64,000 nt of DNA from Chloroflexota bacterium (GCA_016190505.1 JACPQM010000069.1:45924-109923); one strand, 5' to 3'. Positions 1-8,052 are shown, numbered from the stretch's first letter. Notes: generated by a model not told the origin, from the sequence alone. A program made the numbers and translations.

Positions 1-1
1 G

Positions 2-184
2 TTCATAGTAGCACCTGGTACACCGGGACAAATAGAAATAGACTTTGGTTCCGTTGCAGGGATTGACCTTGCCGGCCTAACAGTGGGCGGGCAAGGCATC
101 ATTGCGCTTATCGGCCGAGATGTGCTCGCTTCGTGTATCTTCGTCTACAATGGCCCAGCGGGCACCTTTTCTGTGGCCTTGTAA
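2..184 (+). CDS. Retropepsin-like aspartic protease family protein, C-terminal part only
   Basis: Open from the window edge, this frame encodes about 60 residues and stops with TAA at 182-184. The end reads LIGRDVLASCIFVYNGPAG followed by a short beta-type tail. A glycine-rich segment, then an I/L-G-R-D-x-L motif, then F-x-Y-N-G-P is the usual C-terminal signature of small bacterial retropepsin-like proteins, in which the hydrophobic-hydrophobic-Gly motif precedes the last strand. The catalytic D-T/S-G motif must lie upstream, outside the window, so activity cannot be judged. It is co-directional with the hemerythrin gene 55 bp downstream. The family call rests on the C-terminal pattern only. 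Confidence 0.5.
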   Translation, partial: FIVAPGTPGQIEIDFGSVAGIDLAGLTVGGQGIIALIGRDVLASCIFVYNGPAGTFSVAL

Positions 185-239
185 GAGAGAAGGGAGGAGC
201 ACGTGTGCTCGGCTGATGGTTCCCACAAGGAGGTAACAT

Positions 240-719
240 TTGTCCACTCCATTCGATGACTTCAGGGCGCACCACAAGGGCATCGCCGCTGAGCTAGAGG
301 CGATGGAGCAGACCGTAGAGGCGCTTACTCCGCGTAACATGAAGTCCAAGGCCGGGGACCTGGGACATATCGTGCACTTCTTGCTGGACGATCTCACCCC
401 CCACGCCCAGGCGGAGGAGGGCGTACTCTATCCGCCCGCCGAAGGACTCATCAAGCAACATGGCAAAGCCATCGCGCCGTTGGAGTTGGAGCACCGCACG
501 CTGGAGGCGCTCATCTCCCAGTTCCACGATCTGGCTGAGTCCCTGCCCATCGGGGACGCGGAGACACTGCACAGCCTCCAGCAGGTAGCCCACCATATAA
601 GCTTCCTGGTGCGCCTGCACATTGAGAAAGAGGAAAAGCTCGTGCTGCCACTGTTGGAGGAACATCTCTCCCCAGCCGAGCAGCAGGGCATCATGCACCG
701 GATGCACGGGCATGGCTAG
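240..719 (+). CDS. Hemerythrin HHE domain protein (159 aa)
   Basis: A four-helix hemerythrin-type domain that normally binds a non-heme di-iron centre through His, Glu and Asp residues, used for O2/NO sensing, storage or iron handling in the cytoplasm. The sequence has HH near residue 11, H..E around residues 59-63 ([12 protein letters not shown]), LEHR near residue 87 and H-I-E-K-E-E near residue 129, which is the expected ligand spacing. The start is TTG at 240, chosen because a near-perfect Shine-Dalgarno AAGGAGGT lies 5-6 bases upstream at 227-234. The stop codon overlaps the ATG of leuB by 8 bases, so the two genes are probably translationally coupled. A second, larger hemerythrin gene lies at 34656-35345. 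Confidence 0.85.
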   Translation: MSTPFDDFRAHHKGIAAELEAMEQTVEALTPRNMKSKAGDLGHIVHFLLDDLTPHAQAEEGVLYPPAEGLIKQHGKAIAPLELEHRTLEALISQFHDLAESLPIGDAETLHSLQQVAHHISFLVRLHIEKEEKLVLPLLEEHLSPAEQQGIMHRMHGHG

Positions 720-1800
720 CTTCCATATCACCGTATTACCCGGCGATGGCATCGGCCCGGAGGTAGTGGCCGCTGGCGTCCAGGTGCTGGAGGCCGTGGG
801 CCGGCGGTACGGCCATCAGTTCGCCCTCACCTACGACGACATCGGTGGCATCGCCATAGACAAACATGGCACCGCGCTGCGCCCGGAGACCATCAAGGCC
901 TGCAAGCAGAGCGATGCCGTGCTCCTGGGAGCTGTGGGCGGCCCCAAGTGGGACGACCCTCAAGCCAAGGTCCGGCCAGAGGACGGACTGCTGGCTATCA
1001 GGAAGGGCCTCGGTCTCTACGCCAACCTGAGGCCGGTCCAGGTCTTTCCTTTCCTGGCCAATAGCACCAGCCTCAAGCCAGAGACGGTCCGGGGCGTTGA
1101 TCTGATTGTGGTGCGCGAGCTGACGGGCGGACTGTATTTCGGCCGGCCCAAGCGGCGGTGGACTACCACGCGGGGCCGTCGGGCCGTGGACACCATGGCT
1201 TACTCTGAACAAGAGATTGCCCGCATTGTGCGCGTGGGCTTCGAGCTGGCCCGGCGGCGCCGCAAGGTGCTGACTTCGGTGGACAAGGCCAACGTGCTGG
1301 AGACATCCCGCCTGTGGCGGCAGGTGGTCATGGAGATCGCGCCTGAGTACCCGGACGTCCAGCTCTGGCACGTGCTGGTAGACAACTGCTCCATGCAGCT
1401 CGTCCGCAACCCCAAGGAGTTCGACGTCATAGTGACCGAGAACACCTTCGGGGACATACTGACTGACGAGGCGTCTACTCTGGCTGGCTCTATGGGCATG
1501 CTGGCCTCGGCTAGTCTGGCCGGACTGCCTGCCGATGGCCGTGCCCTGGGCCTGTACGAGCCTATCCACGGCAGCGCCCCGCGCCGGGCCGGCCAAAATC
1601 TGGCCAACCCCATCGCCACCGTCATGAGCTTGCCCATGATGCTGCGCTATTCCCTGGGGCTGGAAAAGGAGGCCCAGGCGGTGGAGAAGGCCGTGCTGCA
1701 CACCCTGGATCAGGGCTACCGCACCTACGACATCATGTCCGAGGGCATGAAGAAGGTGGGCACCCGGGAGATGGGCGAGGCTATCGCCCGCAACGTGTAA
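712..1800 (+). CDS. leuB: 3-isopropylmalate dehydrogenase LeuB
   Basis: Oxidative decarboxylation of 3-isopropylmalate with NAD+, the third step of leucine biosynthesis; in organisms with citramalate synthase it also handles 3-methylmalate for isoleucine. The protein has 362 residues, normal for LeuB. It begins [18 protein letters not shown], with the nucleotide/substrate loop GDGIGPE, then [10 protein letters not shown] and [14 protein letters not shown] (substrate arginines), and [13 protein letters not shown], which carries the Mg2+ aspartates. An upstream in-frame start at 622 lies deep in the hemerythrin gene and is rejected; ATG 712 overlaps the hemerythrin stop. leuA lies far away at 43.4 kb on the other strand, so leucine genes are dispersed. 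cimA follows on the same strand at 2528. Confidence 0.95.
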   Translation: MASFHITVLPGDGIGPEVVAAGVQVLEAVGRRYGHQFALTYDDIGGIAIDKHGTALRPETIKACKQSDAVLLGAVGGPKWDDPQAKVRPEDGLLAIRKGLGLYANLRPVQVFPFLANSTSLKPETVRGVDLIVVRELTGGLYFGRPKRRWTTTRGRRAVDTMAYSEQEIARIVRVGFELARRRRKVLTSVDKANVLETSRLWRQVVMEIAPEYPDVQLWHVLVDNCSMQLVRNPKEFDVIVTENTFGDILTDEASTLAGSMGMLASASLAGLPADGRALGLYEPIHGSAPRRAGQNLANPIATVMSLPMMLRYSLGLEKEAQAVEKAVLHTLDQGYRTYDIMSEGMKKVGTREMGEAIARNV

Positions 1801-1808
1801 TAGATTGC

Positions 1809-1829
1809 CCCTCTCCCCCTGGGAGAGGG
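1809..1829. repeat. Short inverted repeat (CCCTCTCCC hairpin)
   Basis: Arms CCCTCTCCC and GGGAGAGGG with a 3-base loop, followed by a G-rich tail ending GGGTGAGGG. The same element in inverse orientation, including the tail, is at 52030-52066. It lies just after the leuB stop and could act as a bidirectional transcription end, but has no T-run. Confidence 0.7.
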
Positions 1830-1859
1830 CACGGGTGAGGGCAGCGCTCTGCCTAGGTG

Positions 1860-2387
1860 TTACTTCAGCTCAAACGTCAGGTTCTGCACCAGCACGTCCT
1901 GGAGCCAGACCCGGATAACGTAGTCGCCGGAATCCTTCGGCCTGTCCAGCGTTGTGTCGTACACGCCTGGCCCAGTGACCAGCGAGGCCAAAGAGACGAT
2001 TTCCTCGCCCTCGCCTCTGAAGGCCCTTTTGTCCACCCGATAGGTCACTTTCCAGCCCGGGACGAAGTCTGGCGTCGCTTCGATGTGCAGGCCCAGCTTG
2101 GCGTCGTTCAGGGTAAAGGACTCGGAGGGAGTGGACTTGTCCTGGGCGGTGGCCTCCCGGCCCGCCGGCACCGTCCACAGGTGCAGGGCCTTGAAGTACT
2201 TTGCGAGGGCTTGTTCGTTCTTCGTCAGACCCGGCTGGGGTGTGGTGCCGAAGGCGGGCGAGTCTGTCGGCGGTGGTGCTGGGGACGTGGGCGTGGCCTT
2301 GCCCCCGGCGCACGCCGCCAGTGCTAGTCCAAGAAGAAAGGAAACAGCCACAAGTCCAAGGACCGCGCGAGTTGCGCAACGTATCAT
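1860..2387 (-). CDS. Predicted lipoprotein of unknown function (175 aa)
   Basis: The N-terminus has a charged start (MIRCATR), a hydrophobic stretch and a lipobox ending LALAAC at about residue 26, so the mature protein should be lipid-anchored outside the membrane. A Pro/Thr/Ser-rich linker follows (residues 30-50), then a globular part with KVTYRVDKRAF and a beta-rich end (GDYVIRVWLQD), which resembles an extracellular Ig-like or C2-like beta sandwich. I do not recognise the family. It is convergent with leuB and divergent from cimA, with about 140 bp of promoter region between it and cimA. Confidence 0.7.
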   Translation of the reverse strand: MIRCATRAVLGLVAVSFLLGLALAACAGGKATPTSPAPPPTDSPAFGTTPQPGLTKNEQALAKYFKALHLWTVPAGREATAQDKSTPSESFTLNDAKLGLHIEATPDFVPGWKVTYRVDKRAFRGEGEEIVSLASLVTGPGVYDTTLDRPKDSGDYVIRVWLQDVLVQNLTFELK

Positions 2388-2462
2388 CTGGCCTCCTAGT
2401 GGGCAACTGTTGTGCGCATTCTATCACATGACCGCTGGTGGTGGCTTGCTCCCGCTGCGGTG

Positions 2463-2491
2463 TTGATGGACAGGCGCCCACGGGCTATACT
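2463..2491 (+). promoter_or_regulatory. Sigma-70 type promoter of cimA
   Basis: TTGATG at 2463-2468 and TATACT at 2486-2491 are separated by exactly 17 bases. They place a transcript start near 2498, about 30 bases before the cimA ATG, with GAGGAG as ribosome binding site. No attenuator or T-box is visible here. Confidence 0.6.
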
Positions 2492-2527
2492 CTAGGCAAT
2501 ATCAATTGCCTGTGAGGAGACGCTGGG

Positions 2528-4102
2528 ATGGGTCCCGTTGCGCTGTACGATACCACCCTCCGGGATGGCGCTCAGATGGAGGGCATTTCTTTTTCGGTCG
2601 AGGACAAGCTCAAGCTCGTCCAGAAGCTGGACGAGCTGGGCATGCACTACATCGAGGGCGGCTGGCCCGGCTCTAACCCCAAGGACGCTGAGTTCTTCAA
2701 CCGGGCCAAATCCTTGCGGCTCTCCCATAGCCAGCTCGCCGCCTTCGGTTCTACCCGCCGTCCCAACACCCCGGTGGCGTCAGACGGCAACTTGCAGGCC
2801 CTGGTGGAGGCGGGCACCCCTGTGGTGTGCATTGTGGGCAAGGCCTCGCGGCTCCAGGTTACCCAGGTGCTGGGCACCTCTCTGGAAGAGAACCTGTCCA
2901 TGATCACGGACTCCGTCCGCTTCCTCAAGGGCAAAGGGCTGGTCGTCTTCTTGGACGCCGAGCACTTCTTCGACGGGTTCAAGGTGGACTCGGAGTACTC
3001 GGTCGCTTGCCTGCGGGCGGCGGCTGAGGCCGGGGCCGACGCCCTGGTACTGTGCGACACCAACGGCGGCAGCCTGCCCGACCGCATCGTGGCTGGGGTG
3101 CGGGCCGCCCTCGAGGTGTTGCCCTCGGTGGGCATCCATACCCACAACGACGCCGAGCTGGCGGTGGCCAACTCGCTGGTAGCGGTCGAGGCCGGCGCTA
3201 CCCAGGTCCAGGGTACCATAAACGGCTATGGAGAGCGCTGCGGCAATGCTAACCTGTGCTCCATCATCCCCGACCTTCAGTTGAAGATGGGGGTTGCCTG
3301 TTTCACCCAGGAGCAGCTTGCCCGCCTGTCAGAGGTCTCTCGCTTCGTGAGTGAGCTGGCCAACCTGGCCCCTAACCCCCATCTGCCCTACGTGGGCTCC
3401 AGCGCCTTCACACACAAGGGCGGGCTGCACGTCTCCGCTATGGCCAAGTGGGAAGACAGCTATCAACATGCTTCCCCGGAGGCAGTGGGCAACCGCAAGC
3501 GGGTGGTGGTCTCGGAGCTGTCTGGTCGGAGCAACGTGCTGTACAAGGCCAGGGAATTAGGGTTGGAAGTAGACGAGTCCAGCCCAGCGGTGGCCCAGGT
3601 GTTGGACAGCATCAAGCAGATGGAGAACCAGGGCTTTCAGTACGACGGCGCCGAGGCCTCCTTTGAGCTGTTGCTGAGGCGCGCTAGCCGGAACTACGAG
3701 TCCCCGTTCCAGTTGGTGGACTTTTTGGTGCTGGTAAAGAAAGGCCACCACGCGGCCCGTGACGGAGCGAACACCCTTTCCCTGGCCCATGTCGAGGTAC
3801 AGGTAGGAGACAAGGTAGAGCACGCCGTTGGCGAGGGCAACGGCCCAGTAAATGCGCTGGACCAGGCCCTGCGCGATGCTCTGTTGCGCCACTACCCGGC
3901 TCTGTCGCGGGTGAAGCTGGTGGACTACAAGGTCCGTATCCTGGATGAGACGGCGGGCACGGCGGCAGACGTCCGGGTGCTCATCGAGTCGTCCGACGGT
4001 GGGCGCCAGTGGCGTACTGTGGGCAGCTCTACCAATATTATTGACGCAAGCTGGATAGCCCTGGCCGATAGCCTGGAGTACTGGCTGCTACGGCAGCGGT
4101 AG
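2528..4102 (+). CDS. cimA: (R)-citramalate synthase CimA
   Basis: Condenses pyruvate and acetyl-CoA to (R)-citramalate, giving 2-oxobutyrate for isoleucine without threonine deaminase. The 524-residue protein starts with the HMG-CoA-lyase-like TIM barrel: YDTTLRDGAQMEG near residue 8, IHTHNDAELAVANS (metal-binding H-x-H) near residue 205, GTINGYGERCGNANL near residue 232 (active-site Gly-rich/Cys segment). Residues from about 400 form the LeuA-type dimerisation/allosteric domain. The opening YDTTLRDGAQ-M-EGISFS and the YIEGGWPGSNPKD segment are typical of CimA rather than IPM synthase; a separate LeuA is at 43424-44941. A fitting ribosome site (GAGGAG) precedes ATG 2528. Citramalate synthase of this length often has isoleucine feedback inhibition. 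Confidence 0.92.
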   Translation: MGPVALYDTTLRDGAQMEGISFSVEDKLKLVQKLDELGMHYIEGGWPGSNPKDAEFFNRAKSLRLSHSQLAAFGSTRRPNTPVASDGNLQALVEAGTPVVCIVGKASRLQVTQVLGTSLEENLSMITDSVRFLKGKGLVVFLDAEHFFDGFKVDSEYSVACLRAAAEAGADALVLCDTNGGSLPDRIVAGVRAALEVLPSVGIHTHNDAELAVANSLVAVEAGATQVQGTINGYGERCGNANLCSIIPDLQLKMGVACFTQEQLARLSEVSRFVSELANLAPNPHLPYVGSSAFTHKGGLHVSAMAKWEDSYQHASPEAVGNRKRVVVSELSGRSNVLYKARELGLEVDESSPAVAQVLDSIKQMENQGFQYDGAEASFELLLRRASRNYESPFQLVDFLVLVKKGHHAARDGANTLSLAHVEVQVGDKVEHAVGEGNGPVNALDQALRDALLRHYPALSRVKLVDYKVRILDETAGTAADVRVLIESSDGGRQWRTVGSSTNIIDASWIALADSLEYWLLRQR

Positions 4103-4110
4103 CCTGGCGC

Positions 4111-4458
4111 CTATAGCTCGAGCAACACCCGAAGCCGGTCCTCGACCTCGGCCAGCGTGCGCTCGCCGACGGCGCCCCACCGCTGCGTCAGGCGTCCCCT
4201 GGAGACCGAGCGGATGTCTTCGCACTTGACGAAGCTTGGCTCTCGCGGCCCCCCTTCTGGCGGTGTCACGGCCACGTGCAGTGGTATCTCGCGGGCCCTG
4301 GTGGTCAGCGGGACCACAACTATAAGTCCCGCTGGCCCGTGGTTGAACAGGTCTGCCGACACTACCAGCGCTGGTCGAACGCCCGCTTGTTCGTGGCCGC
4401 GGGTGGGGCTAAGGTCAACAAGCCAGACTTCACCGCGAGACGGCTGTGCCGCTCTCAC
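4111..4458 (-). CDS. MazF/PemK-type toxin (type II toxin-antitoxin)
   Basis: Likely sequence-specific endoribonuclease. The 115-residue product has the family layout: RGEVWLVDLSPTRGHEQAG near the N-terminus, RPALVVSADLFN, then VPLTTRAREIPLHV and the CEDIRSVS segment with the conserved Asp-Ile-Arg. A longer in-frame ORF runs upstream, but the real start is most likely GTG at 4458, whose TG overlaps the antitoxin stop TGA (GTGA), the usual coupling in these pairs. It ends 9 bp from the cimA stop, convergent with it. This pair is unrelated in sequence to the MazEF pair at 39448-40031. Confidence 0.85.
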   Translation of the reverse strand: MRAAQPSRGEVWLVDLSPTRGHEQAGVRPALVVSADLFNHGPAGLIVVVPLTTRAREIPLHVAVTPPEGGPREPSFVKCEDIRSVSRGRLTQRWGAVGERTLAEVEDRLRVLLEL

Positions 4459-4706
4459 TCCTCGATCCCGTCCTGCAGGGTGGCTTCCCAGGCGCGGCGC
4501 TCGTCTTGCTCGGCTTGCCAGGCTTGGGGATCGGAGCGCAGCGTCGCGTAAGCTGCGTTGGCCTTCGCTAGAATGCGCTGACGCCGGTAGACCTCCACGG
4601 CCCGGGCCAGTACCCGCTGCATTGGTTCGCCGGCCTCTTGTGCCAGCTTGCGCAGGGTTTCCAATGTCTCTTGATTGATACGGACAGTCGAGGTGTTCAT
4701 GGCCAC
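4455..4706 (-). CDS. Antitoxin of the MazF-type pair, ribbon-helix-helix-like
   Basis: The 83-residue protein opens with a short beta-like strand (TSTVRINQETLETLRKLA) followed by two helices, the arrangement of ribbon-helix-helix antitoxins such as ParD or MazE variants, and ends in an acidic, Trp-containing tail (residues 55-83) that could wrap the toxin. It is upstream of and overlaps the toxin by 4 bases. Start is ATG 4706; a second ATG two codons later is possible. The assignment rests on partner and length more than on strong motif matches. Confidence 0.75.
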   Translation of the reverse strand: MAMNTSTVRINQETLETLRKLAQEAGEPMQRVLARAVEVYRRQRILAKANAAYATLRSDPQAWQAEQDERRAWEATLQDGIEE

Positions 4707-4807
4707 GATTCAATCTACAAGAACGTAGACCAGAATGCAACCGGGCCGTCGTTCGGAATAGAAATACATAACGCCGCTCGGCGTGGTAGGTGCCGGCGTT
4801 GAAGGGA

Positions 4808-5218
4808 CTAGGGACCGTCTGGGACGACGGCAAGTTCCTCGTCGAAGGCCTTGCCCTCAGATACGCGGAAAGCCTTCATGACCGGGCGCTCCAGGTCCAG
4901 CAATGAGACTACGATGTATACGGCTTGGGTCCAGAACGCCAGCTTCAGGTCCGTGTCCGAGAAGTAGGCGCCGGCCCGGGGATGGGAGTGGTAGATGCCG
5001 ACGACTTCCCAACTAGCGGCGTCCAGGTCCTTGTAGATGCGGTAAAGGTCTTTGGGGTCCAGGGAGTAGCGATAGGGGCTGTGCTCGGCATTGGTGCCCC
5101 GGTAGAGCCGGAGCACATGGCCCTCTTTCCCACCCAGGATGCCCACGCACTCGTTGGGGGCATCGTCTCGGGCGTGGGCGATGATTTCGGAGGCGAAACG
5201 CTGCTCCAACGTGAACAT
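4808..5218 (-). CDS. JAMM/MPN+ metallopeptidase (M67 family)
   Basis: Zinc peptidase of the Mov34/MPN/PAD-1 family, here 136 residues. The full JAMM signature is present: Glu in NECVGIL near residue 23, then H-S-H-P-x6-S-x2-D (HSHPRAGAYFSDTD) near residues 78-91. In mycobacteria the related Mec+ enzyme releases cysteine from the sulfur-carrier protein CysO after CysM has loaded it; here the gene follows cysK/cysM and selD with a 5-bp gap, so a role in sulfur-carrier chemistry is a reasonable inference. No CysO/ThiS-like carrier is visible nearby. An alternative is release of other ubiquitin-like modifiers. Confidence 0.88.
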   Translation of the reverse strand: MFTLEQRFASEIIAHARDDAPNECVGILGGKEGHVLRLYRGTNAEHSPYRYSLDPKDLYRIYKDLDAASWEVVGIYHSHPRAGAYFSDTDLKLAFWTQAVYIVVSLLDLERPVMKAFRVSEGKAFDEELAVVPDGP

Positions 5219-5223
5219 ACGCC

Positions 5224-6273
5224 TCAGGGCAGGACGCGTATCCGGCAGGACGGGTCGCTGGTGACCTCGCCCACAACGACTCCAGCTACGCCCTCATCGG
5301 CCAGCGCGCTCTGTAGCTCCCCGGTGTGGTATGAGGGCACGGCGAGCAGCAGACCTCCCGAGGTCTGGGGATCGGCCAGCAGGTTCTGGGCTTCGGGGGA
5401 GATCCCGTGGTGCCAGTCCACGCATTCCTTAACGAACTCCAGGTTGCGCTCCGTGCCCCCGGGGATGAGCCCTTTCTCCACCAGATCCCACGCCTCGGGC
5501 AGGATAGGGACCTGCGACACGAACAACGTGGCCCCCGCGCCGCTGGCATCCAGCATGTTCTTCAGGTGCCCTATCAGGCCGAAGCCGGTGATGTCAGTGC
5601 AAGCGTTCACTCCCACCCTCAGCATCACCTCGGAAGCGGCCCTGTTGAGCGCTTTCATGCTCTGAGTGGCTCGAGCTATGGCTTGGGGTGAGGCCGCCTC
5701 GGCTTTGAGAGCGGTGGTGATGACACCTACGCCCACGGGTTTGGTGAGCACAAGCTCGTCGCCCACCTGGGCGTTAGCGATAGTGATTGCGGGGTGGCCC
5801 TGGAGCACACCGGTCACGGCCAGCCCGTACTTGGGCTCTTCATCCACAATGGAGTGGCCGCCCACGATGAGGAGGTTAGCCTCCGCAGCCTTGTCTATGC
5901 CGCCCCGCAGGATCTGGGCCAGCACGTCCAGCGGCAGTCCGTTGCGCGGGAAGGCCACGATGTTGAGGGCGAGCAAAGGCTTGCCGCCCATGGCGTAGAT
6001 GTCGCTCACCGCGTTAGCTACGGCGATGGCGCCATAGTCATAGGGGTCATCCACGATGGGCGGGAAGAAGTCCACCGTCTGCACGAGGGATATCTCCTCG
6101 CTCAGCCGGTAGATGGCAGCATCATCTGGCGTCCGCAGCCCCACGATGAGGTTGGGATCGTTGATCGCTGGCAACTGGCGCAGCACCTGCGCCAGGTCCT
6201 TAGGACTTATTTTGGCCGCTCAGCCAGCGCAGCGGGCCAACCGGGTAAGCCGGATGGCTTCCCCTTGGCTCAT
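5224..6273 (-). CDS. selD: Selenide, water dikinase SelD, probable selenocysteine-containing form
   Basis: Makes selenophosphate from selenide and ATP, the Se donor for selenocysteine and selenouridine. Full length is 349 residues if UGA at codon 18 (bases 6220-6222) is read as selenocysteine; a conventional call would start at 6186 and lose the active site. Evidence for readthrough: upstream of the UGA the frame encodes RLTRLARCAG, downstream AAKISPKDLAQVLRQL, which is the conserved SelD N-terminus with Cys/Sec then Lys; ATG 6273 overlaps the cysK stop as ATGA; and a perfect hairpin follows the UGA. Later motifs: PDDAAIYR, VQTVDFFPP (ATP/metal aspartates), ANAVSDIYAMGG, GGHSIVDEEPKYG and DITGFGLIGHL. 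SelA, SelB and selC must be elsewhere in the genome if this is right. Confidence 0.9.
6175..6222 (-). promoter_or_regulatory. Recoded UGA and candidate bacterial SECIS hairpin of selD
   Basis: The UGA is at 6220-6222 (minus strand). Twenty-four bases later begins a perfect 9-bp stem, CTGGCGCAG and CTGCGCCAG, closed by GTG (6175-6195). If the top pair opens, the loop is GGUGC, placing loop guanines about 32 bases after the UGA, inside the 16-37 base window known for bacterial SECIS elements. A weaker GTCC/GGAC stem lies between. Confidence 0.65.
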
Positions 6274-7214
6274 GTTTTCACCTCGGAAGGTATGCTCATG
6301 GCCAGATAGCGTTCTCCGACATCGGGGAGAAAGGTTACTACGGTCCTCCCCGCGCCCAGCTCGCGGGCCACCTGGAGCGCCGCGAACACGTTGGCCCCGG
6401 AGGATGGCCCCACCAAGAGCCCCTCCTGCCTGGCCAGGCGGTTCGTGGTGACCAGGGCCGCTTCGTCGCTAACGGTGACGATGCGGTCTATCAGGGACCG
6501 GTCGAGGACGGGCGGGACAAAGCTGGCGCCCAGCCCGGGAATAGCGTGGGCGCCTGCCCGTCCCTTGCTCAACACCGGCGAGCCGGAGGGCTCAACTGCC
6601 ACCACCAGGAGGGACGGCTTGCGGGATTTCAGCTCTCTACCCGTGCCGGTGAGGCTGCCGCCGGTGCCTACGCCCACCACCAGGGCATCCACTCGACCAT
6701 CGGTGGCGCTCCAGACCTCCTGGGCGGTGGTCTCCTGGTGGGCAGAGGGGTTGGCTGGGTTCTCGAACGCGTTGGGGCGGAAGTACTCCGGGCCTTGTTG
6801 GGCCAGGGTGTGGGCTGCTGCCTCGGCGCCGGCCATGCCCTCGGCGGCGGAGGTGAGCACCAGCTCGGCGCCGAAGCGAGACAGCAGCCGGCGCCGCTCG
6901 GGTGAAACATCCTCCGGGATGGCCAGGACGATCCGGTAGCCTTTGGCCGCCGCCACCATGGCCAGCGAGACGCCGGTGTTGCCCGCGCTGGCCTCCACGA
7001 TGATGGAGTGCGGGTGGAGTCTGCCGTTGGCCTCCGCCCTCTCGATCATGGCTAACGCGATACGGTCCTTTATGCTACCGCCAGGGTTGCGCGCCTCCAG
7101 CTTGGCCAGCACCTCGGCGGATCCCCTCTCGGTCAGCTTGCGTAGCCGGACCAGGGGGGTGTTGCCAATAAGCTGGAGGACGCTATCCACGATGGGCGAG
7201 ACGGACGAGACCAT
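6270..7214 (-). CDS. PLP-dependent cysteine synthase (CysK/CysM family)
   Basis: O-acetylserine or O-phosphoserine sulfhydrylase, making cysteine from an activated serine and sulfide or a sulfur carrier. The 314-residue protein shows LIGNTPLVRL at about residue 16, the PLP lysine in NPGGSIKDRIA near residue 44, EASAGNTGVSLAM (substrate loop), GVGTGGSLTGTG (phosphate-binding loop) near residue 177 and GPSSGANVFAA near residue 265. ATG 7214 starts the family-typical MVSSVSP segment; longer in-frame extension to 7364 overlaps a higA relic on the other strand and is rejected. It overlaps selD by 4 bases and heads the operon cysK/M-selD-JAMM. CysK and CysM cannot be separated safely by eye. Confidence 0.92.
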   Translation of the reverse strand: MVSSVSPIVDSVLQLIGNTPLVRLRKLTERGSAEVLAKLEARNPGGSIKDRIALAMIERAEANGRLHPHSIIVEASAGNTGVSLAMVAAAKGYRIVLAIPEDVSPERRRLLSRFGAELVLTSAAEGMAGAEAAAHTLAQQGPEYFRPNAFENPANPSAHQETTAQEVWSATDGRVDALVVGVGTGGSLTGTGRELKSRKPSLLVVAVEPSGSPVLSKGRAGAHAIPGLGASFVPPVLDRSLIDRIVTVSDEAALVTTNRLARQEGLLVGPSSGANVFAALQVARELGAGRTVVTFLPDVGERYLAMSIPSEVKT

Positions 7215-7242
7215 TGCATTCTGTGTAACATACCTGGGCGCT

Positions 7243-7377
7243 GGCGTCAAGGTTAGGGAGGAATTCTGGAAGCCATTGGCGGTCAGCCAGTACCGCCTGG
7301 CCAAGGACATTAACGTGGACCCCAGACGCATCAACGAGATTGTGCTTGGGAAACGGGCTATCACCGCTGACCCGTGA
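7243..7377 (+). pseudogene. Truncated HigA-type antitoxin relic
   Basis: The plus-strand frame encodes REEFWKPLAVSQYRLAKD and continues INVDPRRINEIVLGKRAITAD before a stop. This is the helix-turn-helix core of HigA antitoxins (PLGLSQYRLAKDI..PRRINEIV type), which normally run on for another 40-60 residues (ALRLARYF...). No clear start codon or ribosome site is left and no HigB gene is adjacent. It overlaps the upstream region of cysK on the opposite strand. Confidence 0.75.
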
Positions 7378-7438
7378 ATACGGACCCTTGCATGTCATAT
7401 GTATAAAGGCCATAATATATGCGTATGGAGGTGGCCCC

Positions 7439-7633
7439 GTGAAGGTCAGGAAGAACTACTGGCTGGACGCCGAGCTGCTAGAGCACGCGCGCTCGCTATT
7501 GGAGACGAGGACAGAGACGGAGACTGTAGCTGAGGCGCTTCGCCGGGTGGTGGAGGGAGAGGAACTGGCGCGGGCGCTCGCGAAAGGTCGAGCCGGGTTT
7601 CCCGACTGGGCCGATCCCTACCACGTAGAGTGA
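7439..7633 (+). CDS. VapB-type antitoxin
   Basis: A 64-residue protein (KVRKNYWLDAELLEHARSLL...TVAEALRRVVEGEE) with the short strand-helix-helix of VapB/Arc-like antitoxins. GTG 7439 is preferred over the in-frame start at 7340 because GGAGGTG sits 5-6 bases upstream. Its stop overlaps the toxin start as GTGA. Upstream, 7393-7418 contains an AT-rich imperfect palindrome around CATATGTATA that may be the operator. Confidence 0.85.
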   Translation: MKVRKNYWLDAELLEHARSLLETRTETETVAEALRRVVEGEELARALAKGRAGFPDWADPYHVE

Positions 7634-8052
7634 AGCGGCTCATCTTCGATACTAGCGTGTACGTCCACTATTTGCGACGGGGCGATCTGGCTTCGGTCGT
7701 CGAGAGCATCACGGCCCGTGGCGTGGTGCACTTATCGGCAGTAGTAGCCGAGGAATTGCTGGTCGGAGCGCCGTCGGACAGGGCAGTGCACTTTCTCTTG
7801 GCGCTTGTGAATCGTTTCTCGTCCGTCGGTCGGCTCGAAGTGCCGGAGCGGGAGGATTGGCTGAGAGCCGGGCAAGCTATCCGCCGCCTGGGACGCGAGC
7901 GTGGCTACGAGTTGGTGCGCCGTGCCAGGCTGACCAACGACGCGCTGATTGCGGCCGCAGCCTTCCGCACAGGAGCGACGATTATCACTCGCAACGCCGA
8001 GGACTTTGCCCTGCTGCGACCTTATTTGCCGGTGGCCGTGGTCCCGATGTAG
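7630..8052 (+). CDS. VapC-type PIN-domain ribonuclease toxin
   Basis: The 140-residue PIN domain has its acidic residues in place: D in LIFDTSVYVHYL at residue 7, E in SAVVAEELLVG near residue 43, D in LTNDALIAAAA near residue 100 and D in TRNAEDFALL near residue 120. VapC toxins cut specific tRNAs or rRNA. Start GTG 7630 overlaps the antitoxin stop. Nothing unusual in length; likely an active pair with VapB. Confidence 0.9.
   Translation: MKRLIFDTSVYVHYLRRGDLASVVESITARGVVHLSAVVAEELLVGAPSDRAVHFLLALVNRFSSVGRLEVPEREDWLRAGQAIRRLGRERGYELVRRARLTNDALIAAAAFRTGATIITRNAEDFALLRPYLPVAVVPM

Noticed and set aside
2388..2527. A T-box or attenuator before cimA
   Set aside because: No T-box core or terminator with T-run was found; only a plain promoter and ribosome site.
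6187..6222. Shorter SelD starting after the UGA as an ordinary protein
   Set aside because: That form lacks the catalytic Cys/Sec and the conserved N-terminus, which is encoded in the same frame just upstream with a coupled ATG.
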